Below are positions 18,181-26,955 of a DNA stretch of 64,000 bases, piece by piece; positions within the stretch are counted from its first letter, which is position 1; the number at the start of each line of letters is the position of its first letter. The stretch is from positions 3,596,001 to 3,660,000 of the forward strand of contig NZ_AP031500.1 in NCBI RefSeq assembly GCF_042847215.1. The letters are read 5' to 3'. This stretch comes from Gilvimarinus japonicus (GTDB taxonomy: Bacteria > Pseudomonadota > Gammaproteobacteria > Pseudomonadales > Cellvibrionaceae). The notes beneath the pieces were generated by a model that saw nothing but the letters and a program-made list of their open reading frames with translations, was not told the DNA's origin and did no database searches. The position numbers and the translations under genes are program-made.

Positions 18181-18741
18181 TCAGTGCCAATTGCGGCGCG
18201 AAGAAAACTGCGGGCGCAGAAACTCCATTTGATCGCCGCGAATGCGATCGGTGTTGATAAGCGCAAGATACTCGGCATTGTTGGGGCAAAAAGGTAGAGC
18301 GAGTAATTCCATGTCGGTATCCGCCAACAGATGGCTGCCTTTGCGCTGATTACAACGCTTACACGCCGTGACGACGTTTTTCCAAATATCGCGACCACCG
18401 CGACTGACCGGGTGAATATGATCGCGCGATAGCGCAGTGGTGGGAAACTCTTTACCACAGTAAAGGCAGAGGTAATCGTCGCGGGCAAACAGCGCCCGGT
18501 TGGTTAGTGGAGGGGTATGGCGGTAGCGTGCAACTCGGCTGCCACCACAGGCAATAATAGCGGGTAACTGTATCTCTGAGCGCAACCCGCTACCGCGAGC
18601 GTAACCACCAAGCACTCGGCGAACCGAGCCTCCGAGACTCCAGACCACTAAGTCGCGGGCGTATAAGCAAACCGCATCCTGCCAGTGCAGCCACTCAATG
18701 GGCTGGCCGGCAATATTAAGCCTCAGAATCCGCGCGTCCAT
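18181..18741 (-). CDS. HNH endonuclease family protein
   Basis: A start at 18741 is chosen because a strong AGGAGG sits just upstream; the longer frame to 18792 has none. The 186-residue product carries an HNH domain at about residues 85-135: 'CLYCGKEF', 'LSRDHIHPVSRGG', 'WKNVVTACKRCNQRKG', with four zinc cysteines in two CxxC pairs. Single chromosomal HNH proteins like this are widespread in gammaproteobacteria and probably not homing enzymes; their biological role is unknown. No mobile element or restriction partner is adjacent. Confidence 0.9.
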   Translation of the reverse strand: MDARILRLNIAGQPIEWLHWQDAVCLYARDLVVWSLGGSVRRVLGGYARGSGLRSEIQLPAIIACGGSRVARYRHTPPLTNRALFARDDYLCLYCGKEFPTTALSRDHIHPVSRGGRDIWKNVVTACKRCNQRKGSHLLADTDMELLALPFCPNNAEYLALINTDRIRGDQMEFLRPQFSSRRNWH

Positions 18742-19041
18742 CGATCCCTCCTGTAAGGCAAAACCCTCACTTGTGGCTAGCAGAGTGTTCAAAATGCGTG
18801 TTCAGCGGCTCGCAGTTCCGAGCACAAATACCTGCGCCGCCAATCATCCCAGTCAGTGTACGGCTCATCGCCGCGCCTTGGCGGGCATGCGATGAAAAAC
18901 GCGGGTTAACAGCCTTGGATCAGCTTTTTAACCACCAACTAAGGGCGTCTATCTCCGCCGCAGTCGCCTCTTACAATGTGCTTTGTGTATATGACGACAA
19001 TATGTCAAATGTACCGCTTTTTACGCGATTTACCTAACATT
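18742..19041. other. Non-coding stretch upstream of the HNH gene
   Basis: No credible gene. The stretch lies between the starts and ends of two minus-strand genes and should hold the HNH promoter. A short dyad GACA-ATA-TGTC (18995-19005) is visible. No confident -35/-10 pair could be assigned. Confidence 0.4.
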
Positions 19042-19079
19042 TAGTCAGCGGGCCGAATTCTAGTCAGCGGGCCGAATTC
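19042..19079. repeat. 19-bp exact tandem duplication at the end of the YigZ gene
   Basis: TAGTCAGCGGGCCGAATTC occurs at 19042-19060 and again, immediately, at 19061-19079. The duplicated unit contains the last codons and a TAG stop of the YigZ gene, so the copy nearer the gene still ends the protein as '...PAD'. Confidence 0.95.
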
Positions 19080-19674
19080 GCGCCGCCCCAGAGGTTAATT
19101 CTCTAAGCTCTTCGGTTATCGCGCTTACGGCCGACTCTGGCACGTTCGCCGTAAGCGTCACCTCGGTGGTGTAATCGGCGGCAACAACAGTCATCTGGTG
19201 CTGCTCTAAACAGTGGCGCACCCGCTCCTCCAGGGCAAAACCCACAGCGATAGAGATACCGATAGAGGGCGTCACCACACTCCAGAGGGCAACATCCAAT
19301 GCACCAGAGACCGCCGCGCCATAGGCGCGAACCAAGCCGCCGGCACCCAACTTGGTGCCGCCAAAGGTACGCACCACCACCGCCATACAGTTGCCGGCCT
19401 CGCGGTGCTCCAGCACGTTCAGCATGGGCTTGCCCGCCGTGCCGCCAGGCTCGCCATCATCACTAAAGGCCATACTTTCTGGCTGGGCCGCCGCGCCCAG
19501 AATATACGCCCAGCAATAATGGCTGGCCCCCGGTCGCTCGCGCCGCAGCGTCTCTAGCTGCGCCAGAGCCACTTCACGCTCTTGTGCCGGACTTAACACC
19601 GCGGTAAAGGTGCTGCGCTTTTCTTCAAACATAAACTCACACGGTGCTGCCAACACCTGATACGGTCGACTCAT
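19060..19674 (-). CDS. yigZ: YigZ/IMPACT family protein
   Basis: A 204-residue protein with the UPF0029/Impact N-terminal domain, 'HYCWAYILG' and the signature 'SDDGEPGGTAGKPML' (residues 70-84), then 'VVVRTFGGTKLGAGGLVRAY'. A C-terminal DUF1949 ferredoxin-like domain follows. Homologues are thought to act in regulation of translation; the bacterial role is not settled. Family length is 200-215. The stop codon lies in a 19-bp tandem duplication. Confidence 0.95.
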   Translation of the reverse strand: MSRPYQVLAAPCEFMFEEKRSTFTAVLSPAQEREVALAQLETLRRERPGASHYCWAYILGAAAQPESMAFSDDGEPGGTAGKPMLNVLEHREAGNCMAVVVRTFGGTKLGAGGLVRAYGAAVSGALDVALWSVVTPSIGISIAVGFALEERVRHCLEQHQMTVVAADYTTEVTLTANVPESAVSAITEELRELTSGAARIRPAD

Positions 19675-20220
19675 GCCACTCCAGATAGAACCCAGCGGCT
19701 CTCTTTTGCCTATTTCAAACCCATATTATACGGCACCCATCGGATTTGAACCGCCGTCTTTCAGGGTAGCGCGACACGAGCAAAGCCGCTCATCCGCGCC
19801 CAATCGGCAACACGCCAATGGGGGGCCGATTAGTTTTTCTGCGGCTCGCTTGTTATCATCGGGGTCTAATTGGGTGGTGAAGGCTAACGGCGCCTCTTAA
19901 AATGTGCGCGTTAGCCCCAATAGTAACGTAAAGATGCGCTATTATTATCACGTTCACGCTGGTGCAGGCTGTCACCCATACTATCGGCTGCCATTCTTAC
20001 TGTAATCTGATACCCATTGGTTATCCGTATTACTCAGCACTGTCACAAGCACTAGCCTGTGAACCATCAAAACAGCTTTGCCACGAATAAGTTTTTACCG
20101 TGGCACAGCGTTTTTATACAAGCGCTTTACAGCGACAACCAGATACTCGTTAGACGCAACCTGTATTTGGCAACAGACAAGTACGACAACCCTTATTGAC
20201 CACAGCGCCAGGAGCAATCT
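19675..20220. promoter_or_regulatory. Long leader/promoter region of ectB
   Basis: 546 bp without a credible gene. No ectA-like frame is present. Inverted repeat TGCCACG (20079-20085)/CGTGGCA (20099-20105) lies 116-142 bp before the ectB start and could be a hairpin or an operator. AGGAG is placed 6 nt before the ectB ATG. No riboswitch class was recognised. Confidence 0.45.
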
Positions 20221-21489
20221 ATGAGAATTTTTGAAGAGATGGAATCTGAAGTACGCGGTTATGTACGCTCGTTTCCCACCGTATTTGACGTGGCACAGGG
20301 CTCCGAGCTGTTTGACGAGAGCGGCACCCGCTACATCGATTTCTTTGCCGGCGCGGGGGTTCTAAATTACGGCCACAACCACCCGATGATTACCGAAGCG
20401 CTGATCGAGTACTTAAAGCACAACGGCATCGTGCACGGTTTGGATAAAGCCACCATCGCTAAGCGCGCTTTTTTGCAAAAGTTTCGCGACACCATTTTGG
20501 CCCCGCGCAACTTGCAGTACAAAGTTCAATTTACCGGCCCCACCGGCACCAACGCTGTAGAGACCGCGTTAAAATTAGCGCGCATGGTAAAACAGCGCTC
20601 TAATATCATTGCATTTACCAACGGCTACCACGGCCTTACCATGGGGGCGCTCGCGGCCACTGGTAATTATTTTTATAAAGATGAATCTTACGGCTCACGC
20701 GCCAATACCGCGTTTATGCCGTTCGATGGCTTTTTGGGTCAAGATGTAGACACCATCGATTACTTGCGTAAATTTCTCTCCGACGGCAGCAGCGGCATCG
20801 ACTTGCCCGCCGCCATTATCGTCGAAACCGTGCAGGGCGAAGGCGGGGTAAATGTCGCCAGCATTGAGTGGCTCAAAGGGCTGCAAGATGTGTGTCGCGA
20901 ATTTGATATTTTGCTGATCATTGATGACATTCAGGTAGGCAATGGCCGCACCGGCACATTCTTTAGCTTTGAGCGCGCCGGCATTCACCCCGACATGGTG
21001 ACTTTGTCTAAATCCATCGGGGGCGGTTTGCCTATGGCGCTGCTACTAATGCGCCCTGAGCTGGACCAGTGGCAACCGGGCGAACACACCGGCACCTTCC
21101 GTGGCAACAACCTCGCGTTTGTGGCCGCAACCGAGGCGCTAAGCTTTTGGGATAACGACGACTTGGCCAATGCGGTCGAGTACAAAAGCGACATACTCAA
21201 AACTGAGCTAGAAAAAATCGCCGCTGACTTCCCCGAGTTTGAACCTAAGGTGCGCGGACTAGGCATGATTTACGCACTGGAGTTACCCAGTGGCGTCGCT
21301 AACGAAGTCTCTGCCGAGGCGTTTGAGCGCGGCCTAGTCATCGAAACCGCAGGCGCCGACGATCAGGTGTTAAAGTTCCTGCCATCGCTACTGATTGATG
21401 AAAATTTACTGCATGAAGGTATCGGTATTATTCGCGACTCGCTCAAAGTTTTATCGGAGCGCCGCAATAAAATGATGACCGGTCAGTAA
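20221..21489 (+). CDS. ectB: Diaminobutyrate-2-oxoglutarate aminotransferase
   Basis: A 422-residue class-III PLP aminotransferase that makes L-2,4-diaminobutyrate from aspartate semialdehyde, the first dedicated step of ectoine synthesis. Clear EctB features: 'FFAGAGVLNYGHNHP' near 41-55, 'FTGPTGTNAVETALKLAR', 'EGGVNVASIEWL', 'IIDDIQVGNGRTG' with the PLP-contacting Asp at 235/236, and the PLP lysine Lys264 in 'TLSKSIGGGLP'. The start is preceded by AGGAG. Unusually, neither ectA upstream nor ectC downstream is present. The next gene is the ectoine-type aspartate kinase, 80 bp after its stop. The product could feed an ectoine pathway encoded elsewhere or another diaminobutyrate use. Confidence 0.96.
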   Translation: MRIFEEMESEVRGYVRSFPTVFDVAQGSELFDESGTRYIDFFAGAGVLNYGHNHPMITEALIEYLKHNGIVHGLDKATIAKRAFLQKFRDTILAPRNLQYKVQFTGPTGTNAVETALKLARMVKQRSNIIAFTNGYHGLTMGALAATGNYFYKDESYGSRANTAFMPFDGFLGQDVDTIDYLRKFLSDGSSGIDLPAAIIVETVQGEGGVNVASIEWLKGLQDVCREFDILLIIDDIQVGNGRTGTFFSFERAGIHPDMVTLSKSIGGGLPMALLLMRPELDQWQPGEHTGTFRGNNLAFVAATEALSFWDNDDLANAVEYKSDILKTELEKIAADFPEFEPKVRGLGMIYALELPSGVANEVSAEAFERGLVIETAGADDQVLKFLPSLLIDENLLHEGIGIIRDSLKVLSERRNKMMTGQ

Positions 21490-21569
21490 TTGCGCGGGAC
21501 ATTAGTCCCGCAGCAATCTTTTTGCAAAAGCGGCGCACTTGCGCCGCCCACCAAAAACAGAAGGATGCC

Positions 21570-22934
21570 ATGTCAGATATTATTATCAGCAAGTTTGGTG
21601 GCAGTTCAGTTGCCGACGCCAAGCAAATAGCCAAGATCAAAAACATTGTTGAAAGCGACAAAAAGCGGCGCGTTATTGTGGTGTCTGGCCCCGGACGAAG
21701 CCACAAAAACGAAGAGAAAGTGACCGATCATTTGATCAACATTGCCACCAAAGGTATTCACTTTTACAACCAGCGCCAAGATATATCGGCCGACGATAGC
21801 CGCCAAGCGGTGATCGATAAATTTACCGCCATCATGCGCGACTTAAAAGTCGACAGCAAAGAGATTCTTGCCTCACTCAGTAAAGACCTTGACACCGACC
21901 TGGGCGGCGACAAACGTGTGGCTTTTCTCGCCTCTCGTGGCGAGCACTACAACGCCCGCATTATCGCCGCTTATTTTGACAAAAGTGGTTTAAAAGCGTG
22001 CGCGCAACTGCCCGAGAATATCGGCTTTGTGGTAAGCGATAACTACCTTGCCGCGAAAACGCTCGATCAAGCCTACGAGAATGTCCAAGTGCTAACCGAG
22101 TACGACGGCATCTCAGTGATACCTGGGTTTTACGGTGTAACCGAAGACGGCAACATTGCGGTGTTCTCGCGCGGCGGTTCGGATTTAACCGGCGGCGAAA
22201 TTGCCTACGCTTTAGATGCCGACACCTACGAGAACTGGACTGACGTCAACGGCGTGTACGAGGCCGACCCGCGCATTATCACCGAGGCTCGCGCCATTCC
22301 ACGGCTAACGTTTAAAGAAATCCGCCTACTGTCCAGCAAAGGCTTTAACGTTTTTCACCTCGATGCGATGCTCAAATGTCGCGACCGTAAAATCCCGATT
22401 AACATTCGCAATACTAACTCGCCAGACGATCCGGGCACGCTCATATTAAACGAGCGCGTACCAGAAGAAGGCGTGGTGGGAATTGCCCGGCTCGACAACA
22501 TGTCGTACATTCATATCGAGAAAGATATGCTGGGCGAAGAGGTGGGCTTTACCGCATCGCTGCTGCAAATTTTTCACGACTTCGGCATCAACACCTACCA
22601 CTACCCCACCGATAAAGACGATATTGCGGTGTTGGTCAGCAAAGACGATTTACTGGGCAGCATCAACGATTTGCGCCGGGTGATCGAAAAACGCCTGAAA
22701 CCCGACAACATGCGCGTGGTCTACAATTTGTCGGTTATTACGCCGGTCGGCTTGGGCCTTAACCGCAACTCTTACCCTATTATTGAAGCGCTAAGCGCAC
22801 TGGGCGAGGCGTTTATTCCAATCGACCTGATCGACCAAAGCCCGTCGCAAATTTGCTTTCATGTGGGGGTATCACAAACGGTGGCCGATCAGGCGACGCG
22901 GATTCTTTACGATACGCTGATCGGTAACGCTTAA
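21570..22934 (+). CDS. ask: Ectoine-type aspartate kinase
   Basis: A start at 21570 is chosen for its AGAAGG ribosome-binding site and for 'MSDIIISKFGGSSV', the standard N-terminus; the longer frame from 21522 is unsupported. The 454-residue enzyme phosphorylates aspartate. Landmarks are 'KFGGSSVAD' (9-17), 'FSRGGSDLTGGEIAYALDA' and 'NWTDVNGVYEADPR'. Two ACT-like regions follow, and the long N-terminal insertion ('GPGRSHKNEEKVTDHLI') is characteristic of Ask_Ect, the paralogue tied to ectoine clusters and usually insensitive to lysine/threonine feedback. It is the second gene of a two-gene operon with ectB, which would supply aspartyl phosphate for aspartate semialdehyde. Confidence 0.93.
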   Translation: MSDIIISKFGGSSVADAKQIAKIKNIVESDKKRRVIVVSGPGRSHKNEEKVTDHLINIATKGIHFYNQRQDISADDSRQAVIDKFTAIMRDLKVDSKEILASLSKDLDTDLGGDKRVAFLASRGEHYNARIIAAYFDKSGLKACAQLPENIGFVVSDNYLAAKTLDQAYENVQVLTEYDGISVIPGFYGVTEDGNIAVFSRGGSDLTGGEIAYALDADTYENWTDVNGVYEADPRIITEARAIPRLTFKEIRLLSSKGFNVFHLDAMLKCRDRKIPINIRNTNSPDDPGTLILNERVPEEGVVGIARLDNMSYIHIEKDMLGEEVGFTASLLQIFHDFGINTYHYPTDKDDIAVLVSKDDLLGSINDLRRVIEKRLKPDNMRVVYNLSVITPVGLGLNRNSYPIIEALSALGEAFIPIDLIDQSPSQICFHVGVSQTVADQATRILYDTLIGNA

Positions 22935-22988
22935 CCGGCTTAAGCTTTGCGCATTATTGTGCCGCACCGTCGCTACGTTTAACGGCTT

Positions 22989-24431
22989 TCACACCGACGT
23001 AGCGGCGGCATGAGCACGTCCCCGCAACAGTGACAACACCGTCGCCAGCAGCAAAAAGCCCATAGCAAGGTTTATCGCTTGATGAAACGTCAGCAGTAAT
23101 GGCTCGGCAATCGCGCGGCTCATGGCGCTATCGCCTAAGTGCCAATGCACAAACAAGTTCACCAAACTCATTCCCACCAAATTACCCATCACCCGCGCTA
23201 AATTCAAAGTGGCGGCCGCCACCCCCACCTCGTGGGCCTGCGCCGAGTGCATGACCACATGGTTATTGGGACTGGAGAAAAAACCAAAACCAAAGCCAAC
23301 CAACAGCAACGCCAACATAATATCCAAACGCTCGGTGGTACCGTCTAAAGTACTCAGCAGCGCAAAGCCCGCCAAAGTACACGCGCAACCGGCGCTGGCC
23401 AACCAACGGGCCGGAAAAAAATCCGACAAGCGCCCGGCGATGGGTGCCACAAAGGCCATGGTGAGCGCTTGCACCAACAGAATCTGTCCGGCATCGCCGG
23501 CGCTGTAGCCGCGCACATACTGCAAATATAGGCTGAGCATAAACCCCAGCGGATAACTGCTGGCGTACATCAGCGACGCAGTCGCCAGAGACATAGAAAA
23601 CAGCTTAGACTCGCGAAACATCTGCACCCGAATTAGCGGCGCTTTGGCGCGCGCCTGCATGCGCACAAATACAGCAAGCAACACTAACGCAAGCACCACC
23701 AGCGCCGCATTCTCAATGTCCGGCAGCCCGGCCAAGCCCACCGCCAAGCACACCGCCACCGCGGCAAACAACACCGCACCGCGCCAATCAAACCGATCTT
23801 TGGTGTGGCTGTGCCACTCTCCCGGCACGCGCATCAAGATCCCCAGTACCACCGTCGCAATAGGCAAAGGCAGCAAAAATACGTAGCGCCAACCCAGTGC
23901 TTCGGTCACCCAGCCGCCAAGCGCGGGCGCCAAGGTTAAGCCCAGGTAAATACACGCGGCATTCAACCCCAGTGGCAGACCGCGCTTATCGGCGGGAAAC
24001 ACCGAAATCAGCAACGCCATGCTAGTGGCAAACATCATCGCCGAGCCGATGCCCTGAATAAACCGCAACAGCAATACCACCTCTATGGACTGAGCAAAAA
24101 ATGCCACCGCACTGGTGCCGGCATTAACGCACACACCCAAAAAGAATAATCGTTTGCGGCCCCACAAGTCGGCGCACTTGCCGGCGGGCAACATAAACAT
24201 AATATTGCTGATAAGCACCACAGTGGGAATCCAACTCACCAACACGGCGTTGGCGGCTAAATCTTCAGCCAATGCCGGTATAGCCACATTCACCGAGGCC
24301 ATACCCAAAGGCGCCACAAAAGCGCCCAGGCAAACGGTTACCAGCACCAACCAAGGCGAGGCAATTTTATCCAGAGTGGGAGAGTTCGTATTCAAACAAC
24401 AGCCTATACACGGAGCGTTACTTGCGGCCAA
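22989..24431 (-). CDS. MFS multidrug exporter (DHA2, 14-helix type)
   Basis: A 480-residue integral membrane protein with about 14 predicted hydrophobic segments. It has the MFS signature 'GKCADLWGRKRLFFLG' between helices 2 and 3 and motif C-like 'LGLTLAPALGGWVTEALGWRY', as in EmrB/QacA drug:H+ antiporters. A first Met with 'APCIGCCLNTNSP' precedes helix 1; a start further in, shortly before 'LDKIASPW', is also possible. No membrane-fusion partner or adjacent regulator is present, so substrate is unknown. It converges on ask across a short gap. Confidence 0.9.
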   Translation of the reverse strand: MAASNAPCIGCCLNTNSPTLDKIASPWLVLVTVCLGAFVAPLGMASVNVAIPALAEDLAANAVLVSWIPTVVLISNIMFMLPAGKCADLWGRKRLFFLGVCVNAGTSAVAFFAQSIEVVLLLRFIQGIGSAMMFATSMALLISVFPADKRGLPLGLNAACIYLGLTLAPALGGWVTEALGWRYVFLLPLPIATVVLGILMRVPGEWHSHTKDRFDWRGAVLFAAVAVCLAVGLAGLPDIENAALVVLALVLLAVFVRMQARAKAPLIRVQMFRESKLFSMSLATASLMYASSYPLGFMLSLYLQYVRGYSAGDAGQILLVQALTMAFVAPIAGRLSDFFPARWLASAGCACTLAGFALLSTLDGTTERLDIMLALLLVGFGFGFFSSPNNHVVMHSAQAHEVGVAAATLNLARVMGNLVGMSLVNLFVHWHLGDSAMSRAIAEPLLLTFHQAINLAMGFLLLATVLSLLRGRAHAAATSV

Positions 24432-24659
24432 GCAACAAAGGGGAATTCACAAGCACCATTAAAACACAGCGCCCAGGCGATTCATCACGGCTTTACCCGT
24501 CTTTTCGTACGCCCGGCCATACATGTGGCAAGCCAAATTGTTGTTCAGGGTGAGTAAAATCCAGAGCGCCCACTATTGGGAGGCATGCAGCAAAAGGCCG
24601 CAGGTAATGATGGCGCACTAGAGTGACCCGAGGTGTGCGCTGATAAGGGCTAAGCCAAA

Positions 24660-24853
24660 ACGAAGAAAACCCGCAACAAGGGGGCCTGCTGCGGGTTTTA
24701 CAGGATGGAGACCAGCCTTGGGCTCAATGTCGGCGAGATCCGTCTATTCCTTGCCTCACAATCCCTGTGTGGGTATTCCCTGTTACGTCACAATCCGTGC
24801 GACATTCCGTATTGTTCCCTTTGAACAGCCATAATCCTTATGCTCTTGTCCAG
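24660..24853 (-). ncRNA. Predicted Gac/Rsm small RNA (RsmY/RsmZ/CsrB-like)
   Basis: Read on the minus strand from about 24853, the transcript carries nine GGA motifs within roughly 120 nt (CTGGAC, AAGGAT, AGGGAAC, ACGGAAT, ACGGATT, AGGGAAT, AGGGATT, AAGGAAT, ACGGATC). Several lie in hairpin loops: TGTTC-AAAGG-GAACA, CAC-GGATT-GTG and CACA-CAGGGAT-TGTG. It ends in a strong terminator. This is the structure of RNAs that sequester CsrA/RsmA and relieve its translational repression. A -10-like CATAAT (24865-24860) and a GacA-type site (24910-24927) sit at the expected spacing. The gene is between pomB and the MFS gene and no protein frame crosses it. Which of RsmX/Y/Z or CsrB/C it matches cannot be told without covariance models. 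Confidence 0.82.
24666..24699 (-). terminator. Rho-independent terminator of the predicted small RNA
   Basis: AAAACCCGCA (24666-24675) and TGCGGGTTTT (24690-24699) form a perfect 10-bp stem. On the minus strand the stem is followed by TTTTCTTCG. It would end the leftward RNA. Confidence 0.9.
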
Positions 24854-24859
24854 TTAGCT

Positions 24860-24927
24860 ATTATGCGCCCCTTTAATCGACCGATATAGTCGCCTTTGTC
24901 ACAGTTTCCTGTAAGAGATATCGTACA
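24860..24927 (-). promoter_or_regulatory. Predicted GacA-dependent promoter
   Basis: TGTACG-ATATCT-CTTACA on the minus strand (24927-24910) matches the GacA upstream activating sequence TGTAAG-N6-CTTACA with one mismatch. The -10-like CATAAT at 24865-24860 puts the start near 24853, so the site is centred about 65 bp upstream, as in known rsm promoters. No good -35 is seen, which fits activator dependence. Confidence 0.78.
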
Positions 24928-24935
24928 AAAACCGT

Positions 24936-25922
24936 CTAAAAGACCTCTTCCGGCTCTAAATCAAACAGATATTGTGGCGCCACATCCAGCTTACGGCTAA
25001 TGTCGTCGCCCTGCTCTTTTAGCAATTGCATATCTTCAGGGTTAAGGTCTTCACCCAAGCCCTGCCGGATGACAATCTCCACCCGGCGATTACGCGCCCG
25101 GTTGGCACTGCTATCATTAACCACCAGTGGCCGAGTGTCGGCAAAGCCCGACACCTCAAAGCGACGCGGGTTAAGGTAATTGCCACGCAGCAACTGCGAG
25201 GCAACAGAGGCCGCGCGCATGGCGGATAAGTCCCAGTTGGAGCGGAACCGCTCAGAGCGAATAGGCACATTGTCGGTATGCCCCTGCACTTCAATGCGTC
25301 CGGGCTTAAGCATCAAGACCGCGCGAATCTCATCAATCACATCGTAGTAATCCGGTGCCAAAGTCGCCGTGCCCGATTCGAACGAGCCTTTCTCGCGAAT
25401 ACGGATAATAATCTGCCGGCCGCGAGTTTCAATTTCAAGCTCGCCGTTGGCAATACGCTCTTTCAGCTTATCGGCCAACTCTGCCGCATCGGCGCGGGTT
25501 TGCGCTACCAGCTCTTGCATAATTTGCTCGAGCCGCTCGCGGGCGCTGTCGTCCATATCGGGTTCGCCGCGCTCGATGTCGTACTCTTGCGAGTCGCGCA
25601 CCTCTAGGCTCATCTGGGTGATGTCCTCAGTGTGCTGCTTGATCTCATTAATGGGTGTGGGGTCGGGCCGCCCCGGGCTAAATTCTTGGGCAATAATACT
25701 GGTGCCTTTTGGCACCTCATTGACGGATATTTCAGCCTGAACCCCAAACGCCTGCGCCAGCGAGCCCGCCAAGCGTTTAAACTTCATAGCATCCATTTCC
25801 GAGAACGACAAAAGCAGCACAAAAAAGCACATCAGCAATGCCATCAAATCGGCAAAGGTTGCCATCCATGCCGGCAAGCCGGGCTTGCAGTCGCAGCCGC
25901 TATCTTCGTCTTCGGTATTCAT
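24936..25922 (-). CDS. pomB: Flagellar motor protein PomB (MotB family)
   Basis: A 328-residue stator subunit with one N-terminal membrane helix containing the ion-binding Asp25 ('WMATFADLMALLMCFFVLLLSF' is spread over 19-40). A long charged linker and plug follow, then a C-terminal OmpA-like peptidoglycan-binding domain ('IEVQGHTDNVPIRS', 'FADTRPLVVNDSSANRARNRRVEI'). The residue pattern around Asp25 and the gene neighbourhood (pomA, xseB-ispA-dxs) are those of the Na+-driven Pom type rather than the H+-driven Mot type; ion choice is inferred. It follows pomA by 5 bp. The small RNA gene lies just downstream. Confidence 0.93.
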   Translation of the reverse strand: MNTEDEDSGCDCKPGLPAWMATFADLMALLMCFFVLLLSFSEMDAMKFKRLAGSLAQAFGVQAEISVNEVPKGTSIIAQEFSPGRPDPTPINEIKQHTEDITQMSLEVRDSQEYDIERGEPDMDDSARERLEQIMQELVAQTRADAAELADKLKERIANGELEIETRGRQIIIRIREKGSFESGTATLAPDYYDVIDEIRAVLMLKPGRIEVQGHTDNVPIRSERFRSNWDLSAMRAASVASQLLRGNYLNPRRFEVSGFADTRPLVVNDSSANRARNRRVEIVIRQGLGEDLNPEDMQLLKEQGDDISRKLDVAPQYLFDLEPEEVF

Positions 25923-25927
25923 AGGGG

Positions 25928-26695
25928 TTAACTATCCGCCGCATCGACGACGTCGCGTTTGCGCTCGGGCAAGTAGGTGCGCAACATGCTGTCGATTACC
26001 CTGGGGTTTTGCCCCGCCTGAATCGCCAGCAAACCATCGATGATCATGCTTTTAATCATGTGCTCTTCTGCGGCGCGCAAGCGGAGCTTATCGGCAATGG
26101 GCAAGCACACGGCATTGGCCAACATGGCACCGTACAAGGTGGTCAGTAGCGCTACGGCCATCGCCGGGCCAATCGCTTTAGGGTCATCCATATTGGCCAG
26201 CATCGCCACCAGCCCGATCAGCGTACCGATCATCCCCATGGCTGGGGCCACATCACCTAGCGCGGCAAATATGGCCGAGCCGTTATTGTGGCGCCGCTCG
26301 GCCAGCGAGCGATCTTTAGAGAGCATGACCCGCACAACATCTGGGTCGTGACCGTCGACCAGCAGCTGAATGCCTTTTTGCAAAAAGTTGTTGCTGACGT
26401 CTTTTCCCTCCAGCGACAACAATCCGCCTTTGCGCGCAGCATCGGCCAAATCGACGACTTCATCAATCAAGTCGAGAGGGTCATCATTTTTATTAACGAA
26501 ACTCTTGCCGGCCACTTTAAAGGCGCTGAGAAAGTGGCCCAGCCCAAACTTGGCCATAACCGCAAAGATACTGCCCCCCAGCACAATAACCAAAGACGGG
26601 CCATTGACGAACATGCCGATCTCACCCGACATAAACATCGAGACAATAATCAGGCCCACCGCCCCAATCAGCCCAATCAGCGTTGCTAAATCCAC
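25928..26695 (-). CDS. pomA: Flagellar motor protein PomA (MotA family)
   Basis: A 255-residue integral membrane protein with four predicted membrane helices: two near the N-terminus ('LATLIGLIGAVGLIIVSMF', 'GPSLVIVLGGSIFAVMAKF') and two around 150-200 ('GMIGTLIGLVAMLANM', 'AVALLTTLYGAMLANAVCLPI'). A cytoplasmic loop between them carries the conserved charged residues that contact the FliG rotor. It assembles 5:2 with PomB as the torque-generating ion channel. The length and residues match Vibrio PomA. It is the first gene of a pomAB operon, divergent from xseB. Confidence 0.95.
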   Translation of the reverse strand: MDLATLIGLIGAVGLIIVSMFMSGEIGMFVNGPSLVIVLGGSIFAVMAKFGLGHFLSAFKVAGKSFVNKNDDPLDLIDEVVDLADAARKGGLLSLEGKDVSNNFLQKGIQLLVDGHDPDVVRVMLSKDRSLAERRHNNGSAIFAALGDVAPAMGMIGTLIGLVAMLANMDDPKAIGPAMAVALLTTLYGAMLANAVCLPIADKLRLRAAEEHMIKSMIIDGLLAIQAGQNPRVIDSMLRTYLPERKRDVVDAADS

Positions 26696-26955
26696 ACCCC
26701 TCTCCTCAGTTTTGCCCGGCCCGCGCAGCCCTAGTCAGCAGTTACCGTCGCCGAGCCCACCGCCAATAAACCTATTGTAATCACAATAATAACCCGATCA
26801 CCGAAAAAGCGCGCTAGAGACTGCCACCTAGCCGCCCGCAAACGGTATAATGCCGGCCAACAATGAGCAGCGGCGGCGATTACTCTTTTAGCTATCGGCC
26901 GGCAGCGCTGTAACATAACCCCAAAATTCAACACCTTGCAGAAACAGGTTGCCCT

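Noticed and set aside
19675..20220. A hidden or broken ectA upstream of ectB
   Set aside because: None of the frames in the gap shows an acetyltransferase pattern; the region appears non-coding.
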